This document shows, in pieces, positions 21,912-32,423 of a DNA stretch of 64,000 nucleotides. The DNA comes from Plasmodiophora brassicae. Lineage: Eukaryota > Endomyxa: Phytomyxea > Phytomyxea > Plasmodiophorida. The stretch covers positions 1,178,001 through 1,242,000 of the forward strand of contig CP145414.1 of the NCBI GenBank assembly GCA_036867785.1, read 5' to 3'. The notes under the pieces were generated by a model. The model had not been told where the DNA came from, did not search any database, and saw nothing but the letters and a program-made list of their open reading frames with translations. The translations under genes were made by a program, and so were the position numbers. Every line of letters starts with the position of its first letter. The stretch's first letter is position 1.

Positions 21912-23924
21912 CTACGCGGTCGTTGCTGCTGTATGTTTCTGTTCAGCTGCCATCGACGCAGCGGCTTCCCGGATGCACCTCATCCAGTCCAGCATTTGCG
22001 CCTCCGATTGCGCCTCCAGATGCCATACTCTACTAGGGTTCTCGATGCAGAAGCAGAACTGACGCCGGGCCTTGTCGGCGTATACCTCAAACCGCTTGCC
22101 TAGGCAACGCCTCTCAGCGCGACATCACATCCGTCAAGCGCGCACGTGCTGTTACCCGATCCTGTCGCCGTGTAGATGATGCCCAGACATTCCGATGGGA
22201 AACTCTAAGCAGTAAGTGTTAGCGAAAGACAGGCGCTGCTTCAGTCCTGCGATTCCCCTACGTTGTGGGACGGGAAATAGCGGAGCTGGTTTCCGACGAG
22301 GTAGAAGTATCGCAACTTCCAATTCCTTCGAAACCCTCCGCGCTTCAAGAGATACCTGGATGATGCAATCCTGAGTGTCGCGCTCGACGATATGGAAGGC
22401 AGAAAGTGGCGAACCCGTGCTTGGTAGCCTCTCCAAACTGGCGAACAAACTCGGCGTGGGCCGCTAGCTTGAAACCGACGTTCGCGTTTGTCGGTATGAC
22501 GTCGTCCCCGTCGCCGGCTTCGACCACCTCCAGTTCCTGAGGGAACGATCGCAGGTCTGTGGCGGCGGGTCTGAGATCTTCGTTCCCATATGGCGGAGCG
22601 CCAAGCGTACCGTCGTCATCTCCACTCACATCCCGTACGTGCATGACGTTCCCTTTGTTGCTCAACTCGTTGCGCCTCAGCTGATCCTTCAAGTCTTGCG
22701 GTATCGTCATCAGCAGGCTGTCAGATACGCTCTCTGGGTCGATCGTTGTCGTTCCCGATATGACGCGACGACACTGCTGGAGCCAGGTATGGCGTTCCCC
22801 GATGGACTGTGCACAAAAGGCAAACTGTGTCCTATCGGCGACCCTCTCCGATTGCTTTGTGGCCTTTGGCGACGACTCCACCAGCGACAGGACGGTGCCT
22901 TCGATTTCGAACTGACGGGTCATCCATTCCGTCGTATCGGAAGGCTGCTTTGTCAGAACTTTGTTCGTCGGTGAAGTTGATGGCTCGTCTGCACACGAAC
23001 CGGGGTTACAAAGTGGTGACGAGTAGTGCCTGTTCATGGCCTTACTATTATGGTGAATACCGGTGACACGAATCTTCACGATCGGGTTTCGCTTATGGGA
23101 TGTCTCGTACAGCATCATGACGCCGTCATCGGCAAGGGACGCGAAACACGGGAACCAGATCTGGATCTGAGGGTCGAAGGACAGAACCCATGCGTTCGTC
23201 GAGTTCGACTTGATCTGGTAGCGCAACGCGACCTCCGACAGCATATCTAGTAGGGCTCGTTGCGAAATCGATTCAACCGGCGCTGTTTCGCCCCATCAGC
23301 GTGGAACAGTTAACACGGTCTGGCTACCAGCGGCTTACGAGACATGGCCGGTGCAGTGAATGACTCGGGCGCGAGGATGCTAGTCCACAGGGATGCCACG
23401 GCCAACGACCGTGCACAGAACACAATCGAGTCCTGATCCTCGCATATGTGGACCTGTCGGGAACATCAGATGCGACCAGGAGCGGCTGTGGCAGGACGGC
23501 GTCATACGCAATGTGGTTTGGATCCTTTACGCCCGAGGAGCACTCTGGTGTTGGGGTTGTCGACGATTCGCACAATGGCCAGGCATTCGTCCGTCGTACT
23601 CTGCTGTCGATCAGCGAATGATCTGACAGGGAGCGGTTGTAAACGTTGGCCGACCTGTCCCGCGCGGGCCTCGAATACGTGAAGTTCGCGATCGAACAGG
23701 AGGATAAGCGACGGCTGCCACTGATCCGTTGCCTGGTCGTAGATTAGGCCCAGGTCGTAGTGCCGTAAGTCGTTCATTCTCAGGTTGAAGCCTTTCATGA
23801 ACGCCGGGGACAATTGCCCTAATAAACGCAAGAGCACCCGTCAGGCCTGGCCGGGAGCAAGCGGAGCCGTCTAGCGCCGACTCGGCCTCGGTATTGACGT
23901 CAGGTCTGGCGCCGCGAACGACAT
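21912..23924 (-). CDS. Protein with about three PH domains
   Basis: Multi-exon gene whose exons join from ATG 23924 (MSFAAPDLTSIP) to TAG 21912. Three PH-like modules are visible. The first has WQPSLILLFDRELHVFEAR and ends SIVFCARSLAVASLWTSIL. The second has IWFPCFASLADDGVMMLYE and ends TQFAFCAQSIGERHTWLQQC. The third ends RFEVYADKARRQFCFCIENP with HLEAQSEAQMLDWMRCI. The closing Trp of each C-terminal helix is present. PH domains bind phosphoinositides or proteins at membranes. A 92-nt GTAAG intron near 23330-23240 is the weakest join, so two genes remain possible. It lies 115 bp downstream of the PH/FYVE kinase on the same strand. Confidence 0.65.
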
Positions 23925-24038
23925 GTTGATGATCTGGCCGGCCACTATTTGGAGAATGGGGGCTTGCTCTTCCGTAGTAGGCGAATTCGATATCCGTTGT
24001 GCGTTTGACGGCGCTGTTTGCATTACGTCAGCCCACGA

Positions 24039-26786
24039 TCACAATATCCTGCCCTGACGGCGTATACGCTTCTTCAGCCGGTGCTCACGACCCGGAAGCG
24101 AGGTCTTCTGCAGGTTGTTCAGAAGCGCACGTTTGGAGTCCAATAGGGACTGGACGTGCGTTAGCTGACCAGACAGGCTGCAGTACGCCGCCGGTTAGTC
24201 AACGACAAACGCATAGCTGAGACGAGCATACCTGCTCATCTCTTCAGTCACAATGGATTCCAGTTTCGAGGCCAGTTTCCTGTCGAGCTCATTGACAGCG
24301 TCCTTCCCAATGGTCATCAGGTCTGGTGTCAGGGCAATCGCTAGTTTCTTCGCGCTGGCCTTGAGCTCTTCATCGGGGCTCTCGCAGTACCCGAGAAGTT
24401 TGGCAAGGCCCAGCTCCTGTTGCGATTCAGAGTTCCGCCGTGAAGATGTTTAACAAACGACGTCACCTTTAGAATGACTGCGGTTGATGCCGAGCGAAAC
24501 GTCGTATCCCGGGCGCATGTCAGCAACGCCACCAGGGCAGCACAGCACTGGTTGGCCACCTTTGGTGGCCCGATGCTTAACAGTATGGCCTGTCGAGGTC
24601 AGAAGTCAGCTCGAACGACAGTTCTCACTTCGTCGTGTCGGCCGCAGACCAGTTTCTCGACGAACATAAGCTTGACGTCGTCGTCAAGTGCCGACAGTGA
24701 CGATTGGGTGCTGCCGCATTGCCCACAGGGCTCGCATGACGGCTTCATTTGTGCCAGCTCACGAGCGGCCAGCTCCTGGGTTCCATGCATGTCAGCAACC
24801 GTTGCGTCGTTCCATACCCTTGCTGCCACTACCTGCATGGTCTGCCGGCTGTTCTCCAGCATGTACGTCAGGCGCGGTACGTCAAACTCCTTGCTGATTG
24901 TCTTGGACGATTTGTGGAACATGTGCGTCAGGCGGGCGATGATATCCATAAAGGTGGGCCGCTTCGACGGCAGTACGTTGAAACAGTCGTTAATCAGCTC
25001 CGTTAACGTTGGTCCGATCCAATCTATGCGGCACGACTGTTAATCTGGCACGACCTGGCGTCCTAGGGCGATGTAGAACCTGGAATGGTGGGGCGAGCAC
25101 CATCTTCCAGAACGGCTTCAAAGACGTCCCTAAGCAGCACCATTCAGTGCATGCCGCAGCGCGTCAACAGAGACATCGGTCGGCGTACACGTATGATGTG
25201 ATCTTGTACCGATCCCGTAAAGGAATCTGCCTTGCGGTCAGCTCAGTCAAGACGACCCCGAAAGAGTAGATGTCGATCTTGTTCGTATATGCGGACCCTT
25301 CCATCACTGCAGAACATATGAACGGCAGGTAGATTCGAGGATACGTTAGCGCATACCTTCCGGTGCCATCCACTCAGGCGTGCCGAAGACGCCATACTTG
25401 CCTCCAGCTTCATCAGTCTCCGCAGACGGGTCGGCGTGTGGCGACTTCTCGGCCAGCTCCCTCACATGACTCAGGCCGAAGTCGGCGATCTTCACTGTAA
25501 AGTTCTGATCGAGCAACACACTGCAGCAGCAGACGTTATACAACAGAGCCAGGAGCGTCCCCCCAGTGGCACTGACTTGTGACTCTTGAGGTCCCTGTGG
25601 ATGATACTCCGCTCCAGGCTGTGTAGGTACGACATGCCTTGCGCCAGCCCTGTCGCGATGTCGATGATCTTGCGCGTATCAATAATTGCCTTCTGCTTGT
25701 AGATGATATCGTACAGCGATCCTCGGTCGCACCATTCCGTGACAATGCACACGTTCGGCGGGACAGTACACGCGCCAATATACAGGACGACGTTTGGGTG
25801 GCGTAACTGGGAAAGGATGGCAACCTCGTTCTTTAGGTCGGCCAGAACTTTGTCCTTCGCACGGCGCATCAGTACCAGGTACTCGACGTTTCGGAATCGA
25901 AACGTACGTCGACTTCGGAATCCTTCAGCTTCTTGATAGCGACGTCGGTGCCCCAGAGGCGGCCTTTGAAGACCTCGCCGAACGCGCCGTCGCCGATTTT
26001 GGTCAGGAACGTCAACTGCGAATAGTCAATCTCCCAGTGCTCGCGCTGCGAAACGGGCTTTGCAATCTCGGCGACAAGCGTCTGCCTCGCAATGGCGCTG
26101 CGAATGGCGCTGACCCATTCCTCGTACTCCTCAGCGGTATCGGCGTGTACGAGCAATTCACGATCGGGCGTATGGATGAGGAACGCGAATTGCCGATCCC
26201 CGCTGATCGTTGCAATCCGGCTTAAAATCGCCTTCTTGGCATTGTCTTGGCCTATATCCTTCACGGTCGCCTGGCTGCCAACGACCGAATTATAGCACCG
26301 CCGACAAACCTAGCATAGCATCGGATGGACAGAGTCAGATAACGCGATGGTGGTTGCGTCAGTAGATCATACCTTGACGGGCTTGTCGAAGCCGAACGAG
26401 GGGACGGCCACCTTCAGAGACGCACAGTCTTTGCAGAACGACTCGGAGCATATCGAGCACTTCTGGCGCTTGTAGATCATGTTGAATGTACGTTTGCACT
26501 CGTAGCAGACGGCTTTGACTTTGTCGTCAGCGGCCGTGGTGGCGTCGTGGGCAAACACGGCGGCGCCTGACAACGGCAGGACGCCTAGGACGGGTTGCTC
26601 ATCTTCGGCGCCGGCAACCGGTCGCGCTTTGTAATAGAAGATGCAGTCGCGTTTGATCTCGAACCATCGCTTCTTCCAATTCTTGAAGCCACCTCGCGCG
26701 CCGCCTTGTTTGGTCAGCCACCCGCAATGGCTGATCGTGCCGCCGTTACTCTCAGAGCCCCGGCTGCTCTTCTTATGGTTGCCCAT
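24039..26786 (-). CDS. TKL-type protein kinase with FYVE-split PH domain and ARM-like tail
   Basis: Multi-exon gene from ATG 26786 to TGA 24039. Order of domains: N-terminal PH half (CGWLTKQGGARGGFKNWKKR), a FYVE-like zinc finger (CYECKRTF, CSICSESFCKDC, VCRRCYN), then the C-terminal PH half (FAFLIHTPDRELLVHADTAE..WVSAI), then a kinase domain. The kinase has GDGAFGEVFKG, VAIKKL, HRDLKSHNVLLD (split by an intron), ADFGLS, GTPEWMAPE and DIYSFGVVLTE, the pattern of TKL/Raf-like kinases. After the kinase (PTFMDIIARL) come a helical ARM/HEAT-like stretch and a basic coiled-coil end (LKKRIRRQG). PH plus FYVE suggests recruitment to phosphoinositide membranes, probably endosomal; substrates unknown. 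Confidence 0.85.
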
Positions 26787-27170
26787 GTACGGGGGGCAGG
26801 TCCACGGCTGCTACCAGCGCCCGCGAGATACTGCAGACCCAGCGAGCACGGGCGGTCGATCTCGAATGCGGCCACCAGTTAATATCTGTTCGAGAACCGT
26901 CAACCAACTGTACCTTCCGGAACGTTGCTGACATGACCAATCACAGTTATTCTGCCATCGTCGTACATATCGGCATCGCCACATCATCACTCCTGTACTT
27001 TCCTCCGTTCTGATCACGGTATGATACGTTCTGAGAGGCACCACCCTGCCCGAACATCTCTTCTGTCTGGGCACAATATTGGAGTGGCTACTGCCACGGG
27101 ATTCCAAGTGGCAGCAAGGAAAAAGCCCAGGGCAGGAACGTTCCTGCCGGCTGCCCCGTCGTTTCCCGTG
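26787..27170. other. Gene-free flank with an older repeat copy
   Basis: No gene supported. At about 27082-27150 lies a segment (ctgccacggga.tccaa.tggcagcaagga) that recurs inverted at about 30866-30935, on the far side of the hAT insertion. Confidence 0.5.
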
Positions 27171-27276
27171 GCAGCAAGTAGGGGTCGGCGCGGTTTGGTT
27201 TCGAACCAGAAACCGTGAACCAAACCGAAACTGCGCGGTTTTGGTTCCAGGGGGACCCAGTTGGTTTGGTTTGGTT

Positions 27277-28771
27277 TACAGTATTTGCTTCTAATAAGCC
27301 CCGAACTGAAATAATCGGGGTTCGGGGTCATAGAGCACTTTGAGGGTTTGGGGTCTTATTGTGAAATATTTTTGTGTGGTTTCAGTGCTTGGGGTCTTAT
27401 CAGAAGCACACTTTATACGTGGAGTTATTCGCGAAATTCAACCACAGTTTGGTCCCGGTTAACCCGAACAACAAGAAACGGCACATTTATTTGTCGCACA
27501 GGTACGCACGATTCACAGGGACGGCATGGTATCCTCCGACGCCAATTGGTTCTTCAAACGGATCCTAACCCAGAGAACTTGTCGTGTGCAGTTGTTCGAT
27601 AACGACCGACCACGATGTGGGTGTCGGGCACAGGCTGCCCGTGTATAGAGACGCACGTGGTGCAATAACAGTGCCGATGAGGAGCGGTTGGCCATCACAG
27701 TCGACGACCTTGACACAGTCACCTTCACGAAAACTGGCCGGTTGTAACGACTGAATAGGCGCTTCGTCGTCTGACGAACTGGGGTCCTCGAGATCGTTGT
27801 CGCCTTCAGAGAATTCGCCGTCAGTACTGCCGTCGCTGCTTTCGGAATGTGTTTCATCGTCGATGTTGATGACAAACGGGACGGTTGGGATAAACTGGTA
27901 ATCATCAAGACCCTGGATCTTGATCCTACTGGGATTCGCACCAACCGTCCCAAGTAGGCAACCGGTCTTCTCGAAGTACTTACGAATGTACCCCGCTTGC
28001 CAGAACTGCTCCCAAGCTTCACCCACCCATTTGGTAATGAGGATGCGACGTTCGGGAGCCGTGAATTTCCCCCTAACCATTTCGATGAGAACGCAGCGTC
28101 ATTGTCCATCTGATAATCCAGCCGCGATGCTATGAGGTATTTCATCATCCTTCCCACGCCGGCATCGACTGTCAACGACAATTAGCATGGAATAATCAAG
28201 GTGAACGAAATACATACCCGGTTGCAACATTTCAGTAATGTTTGGCGGAAACAGTTGGCGAAGACGAACACGATGAGACTCTTGCCTCTTGCTTCCCATT
28301 CACGTCTACGGCACAGTTATTCACGAACGTTCGTGGAAAAACTCGCTGACCTTCATTCGATTCGTCAAGTTGAGTGTTGTGGCTGGGACCTGTGGTGCCC
28401 GATCCCTTGTAGCGGGTGATCAGCGCTCGTTTCATATCATCGAACTCCGAAGGTGTGATAATATCATCCTTCAGCAGCTCAGATAGCTCACGGAGCTCTT
28501 CCAGCATCGATGACATTAGCACAGAGGCAGCACAACACCCTTCGACAATATGCACAATGAGCTTGCGCTGCGGCATCACCTCGGTCCGTGCAGCAATAAG
28601 TAGCAAAACGTTGTGTGGAAGTTTATAATAAGACCCCAAACCTCTAAATTTAGCCCTGTGTCTCTTATTAAGACCCCGGGTATGCCTCGAAAATGGGGTT
28701 TGGGGTCATAAGCCACCGAATTCAGGGTTCGGGGCTTATTACAGGAAACCTTATTAGAAGCAAATACTGTA
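27277..28771 (-). mobile_element. Internally deleted pogo/Tc1-like transposon nested in the hAT element
   Basis: Ends 27279 and 28769 carry the inverted repeat CAGTATTTGCTTCTAATAAG, flanked by TA dinucleotides (27277-27278 and 28770-28771), the target site of Tc1/mariner/pogo elements. The copy is 1491 bp. It shares both outer parts with the longer copy at 43902-46610 but lacks its finger, HTH and most of the DDE core; the junction is near 28255-28265. Remaining minus-strand frames include MPQRKLIVHI (28579 leftward) and KFTAPERRILITKWVGEAW (about 28070 leftward). Confidence 0.9.
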
Positions 28772-28990
28772 GTTTGGTTCGAGGTCAGCACAAAACCGGT
28801 TTGGCTCCGGTGGAACCGGTTTGAACCGTGGTTTGCACTGGGTGACTCTATATATGACAGATGCGCTAGTAATCAGGAACCCGTGCGGCGCGCGCAGTCA
28901 CCGAACTGTCCACGCTCCCGCAGCGCACCGACCACGGTCTTTGTATCGCGTTCGAAGCCGTTGTAAGCGTATATAGGAGGTTCTGTTCTC

Positions 28991-29744
28991 GTGTCTGTCA
29001 TGCCTGGTCATCGCCTAGATGGAGCGAACGTCAGCGACCACGATCTGTCGTCATCGTCTGAGACTGGTGTCGAGTTTATTCCCCCAAGCATTCGCTCTGG
29101 GACCGCCCTGACCGATTCTTCCGCTGCTCGTGGCAGCTCCGAAGCAATCCAAAGCGCCACCGTTGTCGCTTCTGTTGTCGAATCAGGCACCGTCGTTCAA
29201 TCGCGGAAGCGTCGTCGCTCGCTCCCACAGGAGAAATTGGCATCAAAGCCATTGGTGCGAATCGAATGATGGGACGAGGCGCAAATGTAAGCATTGTGCC
29301 CTGACTTGGTCCATGTCGACGTCGACTGGCACGATTTTGAAACATCTGCAGCAGAAGCACAGTGTCCTCGAGGATGGTGTAAAGACCAGTACATCTCGTC
29401 AGACTCTCATCACGTCGACAACGTTGCCGTCGCATCGCGTGGCGACAAACGATGCGGCTGTCGTGAAGTATATCGTCCGTCGTGGAGACGTTCATACTCT
29501 ATCGGAAGACGAATCGTTCCGCGAGTACTCTCGCACACTCTGTCCTGGATTCGAACCGAAGTCAGCCCGCACTGTCAAGCGGGGGATTCTTAAACTGTAT
29601 TTCATTCTTCGTGCCATGTTGATCGAATATTTTGCGACCCTGTCTTCGAAGATCAGCGCAACATTCGATGGATGGTCGAATCCCAGGTCTCACATGCCAC
29701 TGGATAGACACTTACCGTGGTCTTCTTCTGACTTGCCTTCTTGA
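28991..29744 (+). pseudogene. hAT transposase remnant, N-terminal BED-finger part
   Basis: Two overlapping frames give hAT transposase sequence: a Ser-rich start (MPGHRLDGANVSDHD), then a BED zinc finger (CKHCALTWSMSTSTGTILKH..KHSV) and the conserved FDGWSNPR motif near 29655-29680. The two frames are not joined by an obvious intron. The catalytic C-terminal region is not found intact downstream. Confidence 0.7.
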
Positions 29745-30037
29745 TTTTGCTTACATCGATCCTGGGAAAGGGGCGGGTAAACGGATTGGCACTGCGATTT
29801 GTGAACGACTGTCAGAGTTCCAAATCGATGGCAAGATTCTTTCGTTGGTGAACGATAACGGCTCCGTTTACCCGCCCCTTTCCCAGGATCGATGTAAGCA
29901 AAATCAAGAAGGCAAGTCAGAAGAAGACCACGGTAAGTGTCTATCCAGTGGCATGTGAGAGGATACAAGCCCTGCAACCTGGGATTCGACCATCCATCGA
30001 ATGTTGCGCTGATCTTCGAAGACAGGGTCGCAAAATA
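29627..30037. repeat. Inverted duplication inside the hAT transposase
   Basis: Arms of about 150-170 nt (29627 rightward and 30037 leftward) are reverse complements around an 80-90 nt centre (about 29783-29867). The right arm, read on the minus strand, keeps the fuller transposase sequence (FDGWSNPRLQGLYPLTCHWI); the left arm lacks 18 bp of it. A transcript through this region would fold into a long hairpin. Confidence 0.88.
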
Positions 30038-30071
30038 AGGCGGACGCGCCTACGATGGACGCGAGTCATTG

Positions 30072-30263
30072 GCGAGTCCAATGTTTAAAGCAGAGATGTG
30101 TTGTCGGTCGTGGCTGGACCTCTTCCGACAGCTCAAGACTGAGGTTCCAAACGACCTCAACGCAGCGTTTCGCGAAAGGATGGACAAGCTGGACGCCAGG
30201 CAGCAACGTGACCTCGCCGATAATGACGATGTCATCGACCTTCTTCTGAAGGAGTTAGATTAG
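30072..30263 (+). pseudogene. hAT-internal ORF fragment
   Basis: About 60 residues open (KAEMCCRSWLDLFRQLKTEV, then MDKLDARQQRDLADNDDVID), ending in DLLLKELD before the right subterminal repeats. It probably derives from the transposase of this element, but I cannot assign a domain. Confidence 0.35.
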
Positions 30264-30456
30264 GGACCATTGCGTCCCATCCTGTCGTGACTGCAGTAAA
30301 CCATGGTTTGTTAGTTTCGGTTTCGGTTTCGGAGCCCCGGTTCGGTTTGGTTCCGGTTTGTAGCTCTTAGATATAGTTCGGTTTGGTTTAGTTCGGTTCG
30401 GCCATCCAAAACACCGGTTCAAACCAAACCAAACCGCGCCGACCCCTAGCAGCAAG

Positions 30457-31535
30457 AGTTGCTGCGGGGCGGACAGCGTGTTGCGGGAGTGGGACGCGGA
30501 CTAATACGAGGCATTCGCTGTTGTTGTGGTGGGGTGTCGCCGTCGTGGGTGTCGCCGTCGTGGGCGTTGTCGACCGCGGCGCCTTCGGCGCCGTCGTCGC
30601 TGTTGTCAGCCGCAGCCACTGGTTCTGTTGTTTGTCGTTGCCATCAGTGCCGTCGTCGTGGTCGTTATCGGCCGCAGTACTGTTCAAACGTCTTCATGGC
30701 TGGCAGCAAGGTCCCTTTGGTACTTGAGATCCGGGCTGGTACATCGCGATCCGACCTGGGTACTGTCACGTATGCGAAATCGTTGGTATGTCGTATCGCA
30801 ATAAGACTTGAACGACATACCAACCATTTCGTAGACGTGACAGTAACCAAGTCGGATCGCGATGTAAGTGGCAGCAACGTTCCTGCCACGTGATATTCTT
30901 CCTTGCTGCCATTTGGACTCCCGTGGCAGTCGCCTCGCTCATGATTATTCCCAAGCTGTAGACCTCGAAACACGGAATGACCCTTTCGTCCAGGCTGAAC
31001 TTCTTCTGGCGGGGACATCATCTCGGTTCCGGCGCTTGAGGACGGCGTCAACGTCGAGCACGCAACAACTCGGAGCAACGCGTGATGTGTAGATTGATTT
31101 CGAGAAGAATGGATCTCGTGACGAACAACGAGGACTGTTGCCACCGGTAAGATCGTCAGTCAAACCTTGCACCAAAGTGCAGACGCGCAACCAGGTGGCC
31201 GACTCTGCTACATACATGGCGAAGCACCAAGCAGCGAACAGCAGCAGGCAATGACCATGTGGGCAGGGGCCATTATATTGGACCATGTGGCCAGGCGTGT
31301 TTGGCCCATTTGCTGTATTTCGGCAAAAGATTGCAATAGACACTTTGTGGCAGCCAGCAAATAGCTCGAGCCCTCGTGTCTCAGACGTCAGAGCCTGCGC
31401 GGGACCAGGAGCGGAGCAGGGAGCTGTTCCGAGCCACGTGAGGCCAACCTTGAGGACGGCACCCTCTGCTCGGCCGCGGCGGGAAGCCTCCGACCCCGAC
31501 CCAACAGAAATAGATAGCGCCATTTCACTATCGTC
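30457..31535. other. Gene-free interval with a foldback sequence
   Basis: No convincing gene. Short-period GC-rich repeats (ggtgtcgccgtcgtgg) occur at about 30530-30570. A 127-nt foldback lies at 30740-30866, and a repeat segment at 30866-30935 mirrors 27082-27150. The promoter of the secreted-protein gene at 31536 should lie near the right end. Confidence 0.45.
30740..30866. repeat. Imperfect 55-bp inverted repeat (stem-loop)
   Basis: Left arm 30740-30794 (tacatcgcgatccgac...) and right arm 30812-30866 are reverse complements with about six mismatches around a 17-nt loop. It resembles a MITE-like foldback or a small-RNA precursor; the sequence alone does not decide. Confidence 0.75.
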
Positions 31536-32177
31536 ATGCTCCGTGTTTACACGTTGGTGTTCGCAGCGACGCTGCTCGGTGCCGCGCTAGCCCAGGAATC
31601 GACGCCTGATAACTCAACGACCGCGGTGTCCCCGGAATCAGCGCCCAGCCCCAACACGGGCGATACCTCAGACGATTCGTCGGCGCCGACATCAGCCGAT
31701 GCGTCCGCGCCTGCAAGCGACACGCCAGCAGACGACACTCAGCCAAGCGATGATCAAGAGGACAGCGCTGTCCAGCCTGTCCCTCCGTATTCGCCAGGAC
31801 CATATGGCGCTGAACCTGCTGGAGCCCCAGACGATGACGCATCAAACAGCACTGACTCGGACTGGACCAATCCAAACGGGCGAGTTCCGACGATGCCGCT
31901 GCCGACGACGCCTTCGCTCCTGCAAGGGCCTTTCTTCACTGACGGGTTGGCAAACCCATACATCGGCCGCCGCATCGTCAGGCAGCCGTTCACGGGTAAC
32001 TTCTTCGCACCGGTGCGCCGCGGCAGGAACTTCTTCGGCGGCTTCAACGGCGTCGGAGCCCACATCCGCCCCACCGTCTCGTCCAACATCGGCGTCACGT
32101 TCAACCCCGGGTCGTCGCCTGACGCTGACCAGCGCCGCGGCCGCAACGGGTACGCCTTCCCGTTGCACGTCCTGTGA
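31536..32177 (+). CDS. Predicted secreted protein, acidic Ser/Thr/Pro-rich
   Basis: Single exon, 213 residues. A classic signal peptide (MLRVYTLVFAATLLGAALA, cut before QE) is followed by a 100-residue acidic, low-complexity region rich in Ser, Pro, Asp and Ala, likely O-glycosylated. The C-terminal 80 residues are different in character: aromatic and Gly/Arg-rich (FFTDGLANPYIGRRIV, RRGRNFFGGFNGVG). No cysteines, no transmembrane segment. AATAAA at 32251-32256 may serve as polyadenylation signal. Not recognised; if the organism is parasitic it would rank as an effector or cell-surface candidate. Confidence 0.75.
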   Translation: MLRVYTLVFAATLLGAALAQESTPDNSTTAVSPESAPSPNTGDTSDDSSAPTSADASAPASDTPADDTQPSDDQEDSAVQPVPPYSPGPYGAEPAGAPDDDASNSTDSDWTNPNGRVPTMPLPTTPSLLQGPFFTDGLANPYIGRRIVRQPFTGNFFAPVRRGRNFFGGFNGVGAHIRPTVSSNIGVTFNPGSSPDADQRRGRNGYAFPLHVL

Positions 32178-32423
32178 ACGGGGACCGCTCCTCAATTAGA
32201 AAACCGGCCCGCCCAGTGGCTGTTTGTTGTTCTTTGCCGAATGTAGCCTCAATAAATGGACGTTCCGAGTGGTCGCTGACGACAGGGCACGTATACGTTA
32301 CCGAGTGGCGCGACTTCTGAAAAGAGGGGGGGCACTGCCCCTCCAGTCATACCTGGAGTGTTTGAGGGGACGACGAAGAGACCAGAGTGGCGCGCCCGAT
32401 CAGTGGCGGTCCATTTTTCGAAA

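Larger units (their letters stand above)
27171..30456. mobile_element. hAT-family DNA transposon with 8-bp target duplications
   Basis: Termini are perfect inverted repeats of at least 23 bp: the left end 27179 reads TAGGGGTCGGCGCGG..., and the right end 30448 is its complement. Both are flanked by the 8-bp duplication GCAGCAAG (27171-27178 and 30449-30456), the hallmark length of hAT elements. Subterminal DNA is rich in GGTTTGGTT motifs (27190-27275, 28772-28830, 30300-30430). Inside are transposase remnants with a BED finger and an FDGWSNPR motif. The element is 3270 bp, of which 1491 bp is a later insertion (27279-28769). Internal duplication and loss of the C-terminal core make it unlikely to be autonomous. 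Confidence 0.93.

Noticed and set aside
30459-30893. Plus-strand frame of 144 codons with Val/Ser/Cys-rich sequence
   Set aside because: Composed of short GC-rich repeats and part of the foldback; no start context or conserved sequence.
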